A DNA stretch of 37,303 bases from Akkermansiaceae bacterium (lineage in GTDB: Bacteria; Verrucomicrobiota; Verrucomicrobiia; Verrucomicrobiales; Akkermansiaceae): contig JAJQGU010000008.1 in assembly GCA_021200315.1 (NCBI GenBank), positions 1 through 37,303 on the forward strand, given 5' to 3'. Below, piece after piece: positions 24,180 through 32,685 of the stretch. Under the pieces are notes generated by a model. That model was given only the letters and a program-made list of their open reading frames with translations, did not search any database and was not told the origin of the DNA. Numbering within the stretch: the first letter of the stretch is position 1; every line of letters begins with the position of its first letter. A program made the position numbers and the translations under genes.

Positions 24180-26345
24180 GTGAGTTCGGAGCCACCCATT
24201 TACAAGAACCCCAGTCCCAGCGGCATTCAGCGGATGTACGGGGAGTATTATCTGGAGTATGCGTCCTACGTCATCCTGGAGCGGGCTGTGCCCCACATTG
24301 ACGACGGGTTGAAGCCCGTGCAGAGGCGCATTCTGCACGCTATGGAACGGATGGACGACGGGCGATTCAACAAGGTGGCCAACGTGGTGGGTGACACGAT
24401 GAAGTATCATCCGCACGGAGACGCGTCCATCTACAGCGCCCTCGTGACGCTGGGACAGAAGAACCTGCTCATCGAGACGCAGGGGAACTGGGGCAACATT
24501 ATCACCGGCGACCCCGCCGCGGCCGCCCGATACATCGAGGCCCGCCTCTCGAAGCTTGCCAAGGAGCTGGTGTACAGCCCGAAGGTGACGGAGTGGAAGC
24601 TTTCCTACGACGGACGCAACAGGGAGCCGGTGACACTGCCCGTCAAATTCCCCCTGCTTCTGGTGCAGGGAGCCTTCGGCATCGCCGTGGGGCTGAGCTG
24701 CCTGATCCTGCCGCACAACTTCAACGAGGTGATCGACGCGGCAATCGCCTGCCTGAAGGGGGAGCCGTTCTCCCTGTACCCGGACTTCCCGACGGGGGGG
24801 CTCGTCGACGCATCGGACTACCGGGACGGAGAGAACGGCGGCCGGGTGCGCTGCAGAGCCCGGCTGACGGTCGATTCGAAAAAGCTCGTCCGCATTACCG
24901 AGATCCCCTACGGCACCACGACGGAATCAGTAATCCAATCCATCGTCGCGGCCGCGGAGAAAGGCAAGATCAAAATCGCGCGCATCGAAGACAACACGGC
25001 GCAGGAGGCGGATATTCTCGTGCACCTGCCCGCGGGAGCGGACGCTGGGCAGGTCTGCAAGGCGCTCTACGCCTTCACGGAATGCCAAGTGAACATTTCC
25101 CCGAAAGCGTGCGTCATCCTCGACAGGAAGCCCGTGTTCCTCGGCGTGGGCGGGATATTGCGCCACAGCGTCGAAAGAACCCGCGGGATACTGCGGCGGG
25201 AGCTGGAGGTGAAGCTGGGTGAGCTGGAGCAAGCGCGTCACGAAGCCAGCCTGGAGAAGATATTCATCGTGAACCGCATCTACAAGGTGCTCGAAGAGAG
25301 CGGGAGCTTCGGGGAATCCCTGCGGCTGATCGATGAGAGGCTGCAGCCCTTTCTCCCGCAGCTGAAGCGGCCCGTGACGCGGGAAGACCTCGTGCGCCTC
25401 ACGGAAATCCGCATCAAGCGCATCGCCAGATACGAGGTGCTCGAGGAGGAGAAGCGCATCCGGACTCTGGAGAAGGAGATCGCGCGCACGGAGAAGGATC
25501 TGCGCCAGCTCACGAAGTATACTATCCGCTGGTTTGAAGGCATCCGCGAAAGATACGGAACGGCTCGGCCAAGGCGTTCGGAGATCACCGAGTTCGGCTC
25601 CGTGTCGCGGGCGGCGGCGGCGGCGGAGAACGAAACGCTCTACCTTGACGAAGAAGGCTTCGCCGGTTATGGCGTCAAGAAGGGTGCGCCCGTGTGCAAG
25701 TGCTCCACCCTGAGCGACGTGGTGACCGTGGACGGAGACGGGGTGCTCATGGTGCGCCGCATTCAGGAAAAATTCTACGCCGGCAGGAAGCTGCTCTACA
25801 TCGGGGTGCTGCATGAGGGAGAGGATCCGGTGTTCAACATGATCTACCGCGATGGGCGCGAGGGACACACGTACGCCAAGCGCTTCCGCATCGGGGGGTT
25901 CACGCGCGATAAGGCATATCCCCTCACCCCCGGCACGAAGGGAACCCGCGTGTTCTTCCTTTCCTGCCACCCCACGGAGGAGGAGAGCGCGGCGCTTGCC
26001 GTGAATGTGCACATCAAGTATCTTCTGCGCAACATGCGCAAGGCGGCGCCCTATTTCTTCGGCAAGCTGCGCGTGAAGGGGCGCGGCGCACAGGGCAACA
26101 TCGTCACCAAGAACACAGTGGAGCGCGTGGCGCGGATCATGGCTTCGGCGGCGCGGGAGGAGGCGGAGCCGCCCGTGCCTGCGGAAACGCAGCAGGAAGA
26201 GCCCCCGGGTGCTCCGGAAGCGGAAAAGACGGCGGAACGAGGGGAAAACACCGCGCCCGCGCGGGAAGGAGCCCTCTTGAAACAGCGGCATCTCTTCCCG
26301 CCGGACACCCCTGGGGAAGGCGCCTCCGGCGGGGAGGGAGAGTGA
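24180..26345 (+). CDS. parC: DNA topoisomerase IV subunit A (ParC-like)
   Basis: This 721-residue type IIA topoisomerase breakage-reunion subunit cuts and rejoins DNA through a 5'-phosphotyrosine. Hallmarks are YASYVILERAVPHIDDGLKP near the N-terminus, KYHPHGDASIY (75-85), the QGNWGN segment and the catalytic Tyr118 in AAAARYIEARL. A coiled-coil tower follows around residues 340-450 and a divergent C-terminal domain after about 500. I see no GyrA box (QRRGGKG-like), which favours ParC over GyrA. The last 60 residues are an acidic, low-complexity tail rich in E, P and G. The partner subunit is not in the window. The GTG start gives the usual short N-terminal extension; an ATG at 24234 is the alternative. 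Confidence 0.88.
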   Translation: MSSEPPIYKNPSPSGIQRMYGEYYLEYASYVILERAVPHIDDGLKPVQRRILHAMERMDDGRFNKVANVVGDTMKYHPHGDASIYSALVTLGQKNLLIETQGNWGNIITGDPAAAARYIEARLSKLAKELVYSPKVTEWKLSYDGRNREPVTLPVKFPLLLVQGAFGIAVGLSCLILPHNFNEVIDAAIACLKGEPFSLYPDFPTGGLVDASDYRDGENGGRVRCRARLTVDSKKLVRITEIPYGTTTESVIQSIVAAAEKGKIKIARIEDNTAQEADILVHLPAGADAGQVCKALYAFTECQVNISPKACVILDRKPVFLGVGGILRHSVERTRGILRRELEVKLGELEQARHEASLEKIFIVNRIYKVLEESGSFGESLRLIDERLQPFLPQLKRPVTREDLVRLTEIRIKRIARYEVLEEEKRIRTLEKEIARTEKDLRQLTKYTIRWFEGIRERYGTARPRRSEITEFGSVSRAAAAAENETLYLDEEGFAGYGVKKGAPVCKCSTLSDVVTVDGDGVLMVRRIQEKFYAGRKLLYIGVLHEGEDPVFNMIYRDGREGHTYAKRFRIGGFTRDKAYPLTPGTKGTRVFFLSCHPTEEESAALAVNVHIKYLLRNMRKAAPYFFGKLRVKGRGAQGNIVTKNTVERVARIMASAAREEAEPPVPAETQQEEPPGAPEAEKTAERGENTAPAREGALLKQRHLFPPDTPGEGASGGEGE

Positions 26346-26369
26346 GCATCCCTCGAACGGCCGGGGCGG

Positions 26370-28010
26370 TTAGCGGTCAATGTGCGGCGTGCCGTCCGCA
26401 CGGCGGAAGTTGACTTTCTTGTTGTCGAGATAGTCCTCCTGGCGTTGGAGGCGGCGGGCGAAGTCCTCTTCGCTGCGGCGTTCCTGGGGGGTCCAAGCCA
26501 TTTCCGCCACGGCGAGGGCGCGGGGGAAGGCCAGGTACTCCCACTTCAGGAGATTGGGGATGTATTCGGCCCATACGTTGCCCTGCATGCCGAGGATGCG
26601 GCTCTCCTGCTCGGGGGTGATGCCGGCGGGGACGGGGTTTCTGGAGTAGACGTGGCGCCAGTCCCGCCGGCCGTCGTTGATGTTGTCGTAGAGCGGCCGT
26701 GCGGGGCTGTCGCCCTGGTTGTAGTCCAAGTAGCAGTATTCCGTGGGGGCGAGGATGATGCTGTTGCCGTTCTCGAGCACGGGTTTGGCGAACTCGGGGC
26801 TGCGCCAGACCATGATGACGGCGGAGGGATCCAGGCCGCCCTGAAGCTGGAGCTCGTCCCAGCCGATGATGCGGCGTCCGCGCGCCTTGAGGCGCTTTTC
26901 CATCTGGCGGATGAAATAGCTCTGGAGCTCGTCCTCGTCCTTCAGCCCCTGTTCCTTGATGACGTTCTGAGCCATGGCGGATTGTTTCCACTGTTTTTTG
27001 GGGGCTTCGTCGCCGCCGATGTGGATGTAGGGGGAATCCGGGAAGAGCGCGCACACTTCGGCAAGCACATCGTCGAGGAAATTGAAGGCTTTTTCCGTAG
27101 GCGCGTAGAGATAGGACTTCACGCCCCACGTGGTGGCCACTCGGGGGTTGTAATCCGGAATATCGGCGTTGCCGAACTCGGGATAGGCGGCGATGGCTGC
27201 GGAGGAGTGGCCCGGCATCTCGACTTCGGGCACGACGAGGATATAGCGCGCGCGGGCATAGGCCACGACATCGCGAATCTCATCCTGCGTGTAGAAGCCG
27301 CCGTAGGGGGTGCCGTCGCCCCGGCGGCGGTCCCCCATGACGGGGGATTCCGCGCGGACGGAGCCCACTTCGGTGAGTTTCGGGTATTTTTTGATCTCGA
27401 TGCGCCACCCCTGGTCTTCGGTGAGGTGCCAGTGAAGGCGGTTGAACTTGTAGTGAGCCATGAGGTCGATGATTCGCTTGATCTCATTGGGCTTGAGCAT
27501 GTAGCGTCCGCTGTCGATCATGAGCCCGCGCCACTCGAAACGGGGCGCGTCCTCAATGGTCATGGCGGGCAGGGCAGGGCGGCCCTGGGAATCCTTCACG
27601 ACAGACTGCGCGAGCGTTTGGACGGCATGAAAGAGGCCGGCCTCTCCGCCGGCCGCGATCCGGATGCGGTTCGGAGTGATTTCAAGCGTATAACCCTCTT
27701 CCCGCAGGCCGGGGGCGGAAAGCGAGACGTCGAACACGTCGGCGGCGGAGCCTCCCGCCTCAAAGGGGATGTCCGTCTTCTGCAGGGAACGGATGAGCGC
27801 CTGCCCCTCGGGCGTCCCCGCCAGGGCGGCGGAAATGGGAAGCGGCGAGGTAAAGGCGAAGCCCTCCTCGCGTTTCCGCCACTCGAGCTTGGCGGGCAGG
27901 GGGACGATGGCGGGATCTTCCATGACGGGAGCCGAGGGGGCGCCCGAAGAGGGAGCGGGGGCAAGGCCGAGGCAGGCGAGAACAGGCAGCAGGCTGTGGC
28001 GTATTGTCAT
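26370..28010 (-). CDS. Secreted beta-N-acetylhexosaminidase, glycoside hydrolase family 20
   Basis: The 546-residue protein starts MTIRHSLLPVLACLGLAPAP, a signal peptide. Domains follow in order: a GH20 N-terminal alpha/beta domain (about 35-155) and the catalytic TIM barrel (about 158-500). FEWRGLMIDSGRYML, FNRLHWHLTEDQGWRIE and the catalytic pair Asp334-Glu335 in YIHIGGDEAPKKQW are clear. It removes terminal GlcNAc or GalNAc by substrate-assisted catalysis, as in mucin or chitin oligosaccharide use. The frame continues 16 codons upstream to 28058, but the signal peptide supports the later ATG. It is convergent with the topoisomerase gene (24-bp gap) and divergent from kbl. Confidence 0.95.
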   Translation of the reverse strand: MTIRHSLLPVLACLGLAPAPSSGAPSAPVMEDPAIVPLPAKLEWRKREEGFAFTSPLPISAALAGTPEGQALIRSLQKTDIPFEAGGSAADVFDVSLSAPGLREEGYTLEITPNRIRIAAGGEAGLFHAVQTLAQSVVKDSQGRPALPAMTIEDAPRFEWRGLMIDSGRYMLKPNEIKRIIDLMAHYKFNRLHWHLTEDQGWRIEIKKYPKLTEVGSVRAESPVMGDRRRGDGTPYGGFYTQDEIRDVVAYARARYILVVPEVEMPGHSSAAIAAYPEFGNADIPDYNPRVATTWGVKSYLYAPTEKAFNFLDDVLAEVCALFPDSPYIHIGGDEAPKKQWKQSAMAQNVIKEQGLKDEDELQSYFIRQMEKRLKARGRRIIGWDELQLQGGLDPSAVIMVWRSPEFAKPVLENGNSIILAPTEYCYLDYNQGDSPARPLYDNINDGRRDWRHVYSRNPVPAGITPEQESRILGMQGNVWAEYIPNLLKWEYLAFPRALAVAEMAWTPQERRSEEDFARRLQRQEDYLDNKKVNFRRADGTPHIDR

Positions 28011-28082
28011 ACCGACGATACGGAGAATCCCGCCCTCTCCTTTCAAAAATATGCGCACGGCGCACGGGGGCGAGAATCCTCA

Positions 28083-28111
28083 TTGACTTCGGCGTAGAAA
28101 AGAGATAGACT
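28083..28111 (+). promoter_or_regulatory. Sigma70-like promoter of kbl
   Basis: TTGACT (28083-28088) and TAGACT (28106-28111) are 17 bases apart. The predicted start lies about 17 bases before the ATG at 28136, with no Shine-Dalgarno sequence in the short leader. Confidence 0.55.
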
Positions 28112-28135
28112 CCAGCGGGTATTTCCCACACGATC

Positions 28136-29335
28136 ATGTATACACCCGCATTCAAACAGCAGCTCGCCGACACGCTCGGCGGCCTGAAGGCCGAAGGACT
28201 CTACAAGGAAGAACGTTTCATCGACACCCCTCAGTATTCCCAAGTGGGGCTGGAGGACGGTACATCGGTGATCAACATGTGCGCCAACAACTATCTCGGC
28301 CTCGCCAACAACCCTGAATTGATGGAGACCGCCCGCGAGGCCATCGGGCGCTGGGGCTTCGGCATGGCCTCCGTGCGCTTCATCTGCGGCACGCAGACGC
28401 TGCATCGCCGTCTGGAGGAACGCCTCAGCCAGTTTCTCGGCACCGAATCCACGATTCTCTACGGCTCGTGCTTCGACGCCAATGGGGGGCTCTTCGAGGC
28501 TCTGCTCGGGCCGGAGGACGCCATCATCTCGGACTCCCTCAATCACGCCTCGATCATCGACGGCGTGCGCCTCTGCAAAGCCAAGCGTTATCGCTACGAA
28601 AACAACGATATGGAGGATCTGGAGGCCAAGCTGCGGCAGGCCGACGCGGATGGTGCGCGCACCAAGCTGATCTCCACGGACGGCGTCTTTTCCATGGACG
28701 GCATCATCGCCCAGCTCGACAAGATTCACGAAATCGCCGCCAAATACAATGCCCTCGTGCATTTTGACGAAAGCCACTCCACCGGCGTGCTCGGGGCGCG
28801 GGGACGCGGCACTCACGAGCATTGCGGCCTCTTCGGCAAGGTCGACATCACCACGGGCACGCTCGGCAAGGCGCTCGGCGGCGCCTCGGGCGGCTATACC
28901 TCGGGGCGCCGGGAAATCATCGACGTGCTGCGCCAGAAGTCCCGCCCGTACCTGTTCTCCAACAGCGTAATGCCGGCCATCGCCGCCACGACGCTCAAGG
29001 TGCTCGACATGCTCGAGGCCACCACGGAATACAGCGATCGCGTGAAGGAGAACGCCGCCTACTTCCGCAAGGCCATGACGGAGGCCGGCTTCACGATGGC
29101 GGGCGCGGGGCATCCGATCTGCCCGGTGATGCTGGGGGACGCGGCGCTTTCGCAGAAAATGTCCGCCCGGCTCCTCGAACTCGGTGTCTACGCCATGGGC
29201 TTTTTCTACCCGGTGGTGCCGAAGGGCAAGGCCCGCATCCGCACGCAGCTCTCCGCCGCCCATACACACGAGCAGCTCGACCGGGCGGTTGATGCGTTCT
29301 GCACGGCCGGCCGTGAGCTGGGCGTCATCCGCTGA
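28136..29335 (+). CDS. kbl: Glycine C-acetyltransferase (2-amino-3-ketobutyrate CoA ligase)
   Basis: The 399-residue PLP enzyme is full length for Kbl, which joins glycine and acetyl-CoA to 2-amino-3-ketobutyrate (or cleaves it, in threonine breakdown). Family motifs: [69 protein letters not shown], and the PLP lysine Lys245 in [15 protein letters not shown]. Closely related alpha-oxoamine synthases (BioF, HemA, Spt) share this fold, but the motif wording is closest to Kbl. The usual partner tdh (threonine dehydrogenase) is not next to it. The kinase gene follows 32 bp later and could share its transcript. Confidence 0.93.
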   Translation: MYTPAFKQQLADTLGGLKAEGLYKEERFIDTPQYSQVGLEDGTSVINMCANNYLGLANNPELMETAREAIGRWGFGMASVRFICGTQTLHRRLEERLSQFLGTESTILYGSCFDANGGLFEALLGPEDAIISDSLNHASIIDGVRLCKAKRYRYENNDMEDLEAKLRQADADGARTKLISTDGVFSMDGIIAQLDKIHEIAAKYNALVHFDESHSTGVLGARGRGTHEHCGLFGKVDITTGTLGKALGGASGGYTSGRREIIDVLRQKSRPYLFSNSVMPAIAATTLKVLDMLEATTEYSDRVKENAAYFRKAMTEAGFTMAGAGHPICPVMLGDAALSQKMSARLLELGVYAMGFFYPVVPKGKARIRTQLSAAHTHEQLDRAVDAFCTAGRELGVIR

Positions 29336-29367
29336 CCCTCCCCGCGCCCCCGTCCGCCGTTCTCCGT

Positions 29368-32079
29368 GTGCCGCCCGCTGCGGACCCCCGGGACGGGGGC
29401 GCTCCTTCCCCGCGACACGTGCCCTCATCGCTCCCCAGCACAGCCTCCCTCGGGAACGGCGGAGCCCGCCGTCCCGCCAATACGCCGCCTTTTATTCCCG
29501 ACTTGGAGGTTCTGGCGCGCATTGGGAAAGGCGCCTACGGGGAAGTATGGCTCGCACGTTCGCTCACGGGGGCTTTCCGCGCCGTCAAGATCGTGTGGCG
29601 CGAGGATTTCGAGGACGAACGCTCCTTCGTCCGGGAGTTTGAAGGGATTTTGAATTACGAGCCCGTCGCGCGCAATAACCCGGGGCTCGTGCACATTCTC
29701 CACGTCGGCCGTGGCGCGGAGCCTTCTCCGTTCTATTACTACGTCATGGAACTGGCGGACGACGCCCGCACCGGTATCCATATTGACCCATCGGACTACG
29801 TGCCGCGCACGCTGCGCAGCGACAAGCAGCTCTACGGCAACCGCCCTCTCCCTCTCGACTACACTCTCGAAGTCGGCAGCCAGCTTGCGCGCGCCCTCCA
29901 GTATCTCCACAGCGAGGGATTGACGCACAGAGACGTCAAGCCCGCAAACATTGTGTTCGTCAACGGCCGCCCCAAACTGGCCGACATCGGCCTCGTGGCT
30001 CATGCCGATCAGCACAGCTTTGTGGGCACTGAAGGGTTCATCCCCCCCGAGGGTCCCGGCTCTCCCCGCGCCGATACATACGCCTTGGCCAAGGTGCTCT
30101 ACGAGATCGCCACCGGCAATGACCGCCTCGACTTCCCGGAGCTGCCCAGCGAAAAGCCCGAAGGGGCATCGAAGAAAAAATGGCTGGCGCTCAACGATAT
30201 CATCTGCGAAGCCGCAGAACCGCGGCTCGAAAAATGCACCATCGCCACGGCGGAGGAGCTGGCCGACCGCATCGACGAACTCCGGGTCTACAAGCCCCGC
30301 AGAAAAACCGCCCCGCACAGGGCGGGGAGCCGCTTCCCCTGGAAGACTGTCTCCTTCTCCTTGGCACTCGGCCTGGCGCTGGCATGGGGCATCGTCCATT
30401 GGAATGACTTGGAAGCGAGTCTCGGCCCGCGCCTCTGCGCCGCATGGGCGGGGTTGACCGGAGAGAGCGCCCCTCCGGAGCGGGAGGCGGATCGCCCGGG
30501 CGGCGACAAGCCGCTGCCCGAGGAGTCCGCCGGCCTGCTCTATATCACCAGCGTGCCCGCGGGCGCCTCGATTTACACCTCCGGCGGCAAATATGTCGAT
30601 GAAACGCCTTACGGGCCGATCGCCCATGAGGCGGAGACGCACGTTTCGTTCGTGCTGCGCAGGGAGGGGTTCGCCGACAAGCTGGTGGAGGGCATCATCC
30701 CCAGGAGCTCCCTGCTGGCTCTGGGCGGCGATCTGAAACCCTACCACCCTCCGACTCTGCGGGAGGAATGGAAGGATGCCCTGGGCAATGTCTATCTGCC
30801 CGGGGAGAAGGTGCACACGGCGGCATCTCCGGTGAGCGCGGAAAATTACAGGACTTTTCTGGAATCGCTCGCGCACCCCGCCCCGTTTCCCCATCAGGAG
30901 GCCGCGGCGAAGGAAAAGGGCGCGCCGAAGCTCGTGCTCACTTCTCCCGAGGGGATAGGCGCCTATATTCTCTGGCTCACGCGCCAGTGCATCATGGACG
31001 GGCTGCTGGGCCGGGATCATACGCTCAACGCGGAAGAGGAAGAGGGCCTCGCGTCGGCGGACGGTAGGCTGAAGGGCTATCGCCTTACGGCGACTCCTGT
31101 GCGCAAGACGCCCATCACCATTCTGACCAACCCTGCCGGCGCCGCTGTGTGGCTCAACGGCCTTTCGCTGGGGGTGACGCCCATGCAGAATGTCTCCGTG
31201 CCTCTGGCGCCCTATTACCTCGAACTCAAGATGCCCGGCTACACGACTGTGCGCCACAGCGGTCTCAACCCCAAAGGGCTTTTTCTTTCGCTCAATCTTG
31301 AGCCCAACAACTCTGTCGTCTTCGGCCAGGACTGGATCAACAGTCTCGGCATGCGTTTCGTCTCCATGGGCCCGCATATTCTGGCCGGCGCCACGGAAGT
31401 GCGGGTGGCGGACTATGCCGCTTTTTCCGCCGCCGAGGGGCGGGAAGCGCCGCCCCCGCCTCCTTTCGAGCAGAACGGCCATCACCCCGTCGTCAATCTC
31501 ACGCGCGGCGAGGCCGAGGCTTTTGCCGCATGGCTCACGAAGACAGAACGGGAGAAAGGACTGATCGAGCCGACAGATGCCTACCGGCTGCCCAGCGACG
31601 CGGAATGGAGCGCACTGGCCGGCCTGAGCCCCGAAAGCGGCGGCAGCCCCTATGCCCGGCAGGCCAACGCCCAGATGGGGGGCAGCGCCTATAATTTCCT
31701 CTGGGGGACGCGCTGGCCGCCCTCGCGCCGCAGCGGCAATTTCGCCGATCTTTCCGCCCTCCCCGGCCTCGCGGCTTCGCGCATTATTCCCAATTACGAT
31801 GACGGCCACCCCTTCACCGCGCCTGTGGGTGCCTACACCCCCAACGGGCGCGGCGTGTTCGATCTTTCGGGCAATGTGCAGGAATGGGTCTCAGACGATT
31901 ACGGCGGCCCCCGCAATTTTCGCTTCCGTTCTTATGGCGTCGTGCGCGGCGGCAGTTTCCAGTCCTTCCGCCCTTCGCAGCTCGTGCCGACGCACCGCGT
32001 GCCCCTGCCTGCCGATACGCGCTCCGAGACGGTCGGTTTTCGTCTGCTGCTTGAGCGCCGCCATGCTGCGCGGCTGTAA
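29368..32079 (+). CDS. Membrane Ser/Thr protein kinase with PEGA and FGE-sulfatase-like domains
   Basis: A multidomain protein of up to 903 residues. The kinase domain (about 46-300) has the glycine loop GKGAYGEV (53-60), the Lys74 site AVKIVW, HRDVKPAN (187-194) and DIG in place of DFG (206-208). One membrane helix lies at about 326-345. PEGA 1 is at about 389-445, PEGA 2 at about 582-645, and a formylglycine-generating-enzyme (SUMF1) fold at about 658-896 (EVRVADYAAF, YRLPSDAEWSALAG, GVFDLSGNVQEWVSD, VVRGGSFQS). The catalytic cysteines of true FGEs are absent, so it is probably a binding version. A degenerate FGE-like piece (VSAENYRTFLE, GAYILWLT) sits between the PEGA domains. The kinase likely faces the cytoplasm and the rest lies outside. 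The start is uncertain: GTG at 29368 is listed and another GTG lies at 29419. Confidence 0.85.
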   Translation: MPPAADPRDGGAPSPRHVPSSLPSTASLGNGGARRPANTPPFIPDLEVLARIGKGAYGEVWLARSLTGAFRAVKIVWREDFEDERSFVREFEGILNYEPVARNNPGLVHILHVGRGAEPSPFYYYVMELADDARTGIHIDPSDYVPRTLRSDKQLYGNRPLPLDYTLEVGSQLARALQYLHSEGLTHRDVKPANIVFVNGRPKLADIGLVAHADQHSFVGTEGFIPPEGPGSPRADTYALAKVLYEIATGNDRLDFPELPSEKPEGASKKKWLALNDIICEAAEPRLEKCTIATAEELADRIDELRVYKPRRKTAPHRAGSRFPWKTVSFSLALGLALAWGIVHWNDLEASLGPRLCAAWAGLTGESAPPEREADRPGGDKPLPEESAGLLYITSVPAGASIYTSGGKYVDETPYGPIAHEAETHVSFVLRREGFADKLVEGIIPRSSLLALGGDLKPYHPPTLREEWKDALGNVYLPGEKVHTAASPVSAENYRTFLESLAHPAPFPHQEAAAKEKGAPKLVLTSPEGIGAYILWLTRQCIMDGLLGRDHTLNAEEEEGLASADGRLKGYRLTATPVRKTPITILTNPAGAAVWLNGLSLGVTPMQNVSVPLAPYYLELKMPGYTTVRHSGLNPKGLFLSLNLEPNNSVVFGQDWINSLGMRFVSMGPHILAGATEVRVADYAAFSAAEGREAPPPPPFEQNGHHPVVNLTRGEAEAFAAWLTKTEREKGLIEPTDAYRLPSDAEWSALAGLSPESGGSPYARQANAQMGGSAYNFLWGTRWPPSRRSGNFADLSALPGLAASRIIPNYDDGHPFTAPVGAYTPNGRGVFDLSGNVQEWVSDDYGGPRNFRFRSYGVVRGGSFQSFRPSQLVPTHRVPLPADTRSETVGFRLLLERRHAARL

Positions 32080-32685
32080 TCAGACGGCTTCCGGCGGCGT
32101 GTTGTTTCCGTCGGGTGGTTTGCCGCCGTGCCTCTCCCCCTGCCGGAGCACCTGCAGCAGCGTCTTCACGGGGAGGCCGATCACGTTGTCCACATCCCCC
32201 TCCACCCGTTCCACGATGAGTTCGCTCTTCTCCTGCATGGCGTAGGCTCCGGCCTTGTCGAGCACGTGCACCTCCGCCAGGTAGCGCCCGATGTCCGCGT
32301 CGCTCATGGGACGGAAGGTCACCCGGCTTTTGACGGAGAAATCCCTCCGCTCGCCGCCGGGCATGAACACGGCCACGGCCGTGCAAACGCAGTGCGTGCG
32401 GCCGGCCAGCGTGCGCAGCATGCGCCGCGCCTCGGCCGTGTCCGCCGGCTTCCCCAAAGGGCGGCCGTCGATAAATACCAGGGTGTCCGCCCCGACTACG
32501 ATGTCATTCGGAAAATCCGCCGCCACGGCGCCCGCCTTGGCGGCGGCGTTCAGTGCGCACAGCTCCTCCGGCCGCAGGGCGGCGTCGCTCACTTCGTCCA
32601 CGGGGCGCGTCTCCACGCGGAAGTCCACCCCCTCCCGTTCCAGCAGGTCGCGGCGGCGGGGCGATTGGGATGCCAGAATGATCAC
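32080..32685 (-). CDS. maf: Maf-family nucleotide pyrophosphatase
   Basis: The 201-residue protein begins with IILASQSPRRRDLLEREG, and has VVGADTLVFIDGRPLGKP, with Asp67 at the usual catalytic site, AYAMQEKSELIVERVEGDVDNV and IGLPVKTLL, which define Maf house-cleaning enzymes acting on dTTP, UTP or modified nucleotides. The GTG start overlaps the ilvA stop by four bases (GTGA), so it is translationally coupled. The open frame continues 63 codons upstream within ilvA, but the family begins at this GTG. Its stop directly abuts the stop of the kinase gene with zero bases between. Confidence 0.92.
   Translation of the reverse strand: MIILASQSPRRRDLLEREGVDFRVETRPVDEVSDAALRPEELCALNAAAKAGAVAADFPNDIVVGADTLVFIDGRPLGKPADTAEARRMLRTLAGRTHCVCTAVAVFMPGGERRDFSVKSRVTFRPMSDADIGRYLAEVHVLDKAGAYAMQEKSELIVERVEGDVDNVIGLPVKTLLQVLRQGERHGGKPPDGNNTPPEAV

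Noticed and set aside
24927-26291. 454-residue open frame antisense to the topoisomerase gene
   Set aside because: GC-rich coding DNA leaves long antisense frames open; the content is low-complexity and the sense frame is a clear topoisomerase.
26382-28097. 571-residue plus-strand open frame opposite the GH20 gene
   Set aside because: Shadow of the GH20 coding sequence; valine/glycine-rich with no motif.
29425-31809. 794-residue antisense open frame opposite the kinase gene
   Set aside because: Shadow frame; the sense strand has a full kinase, PEGA and FGE domain set.
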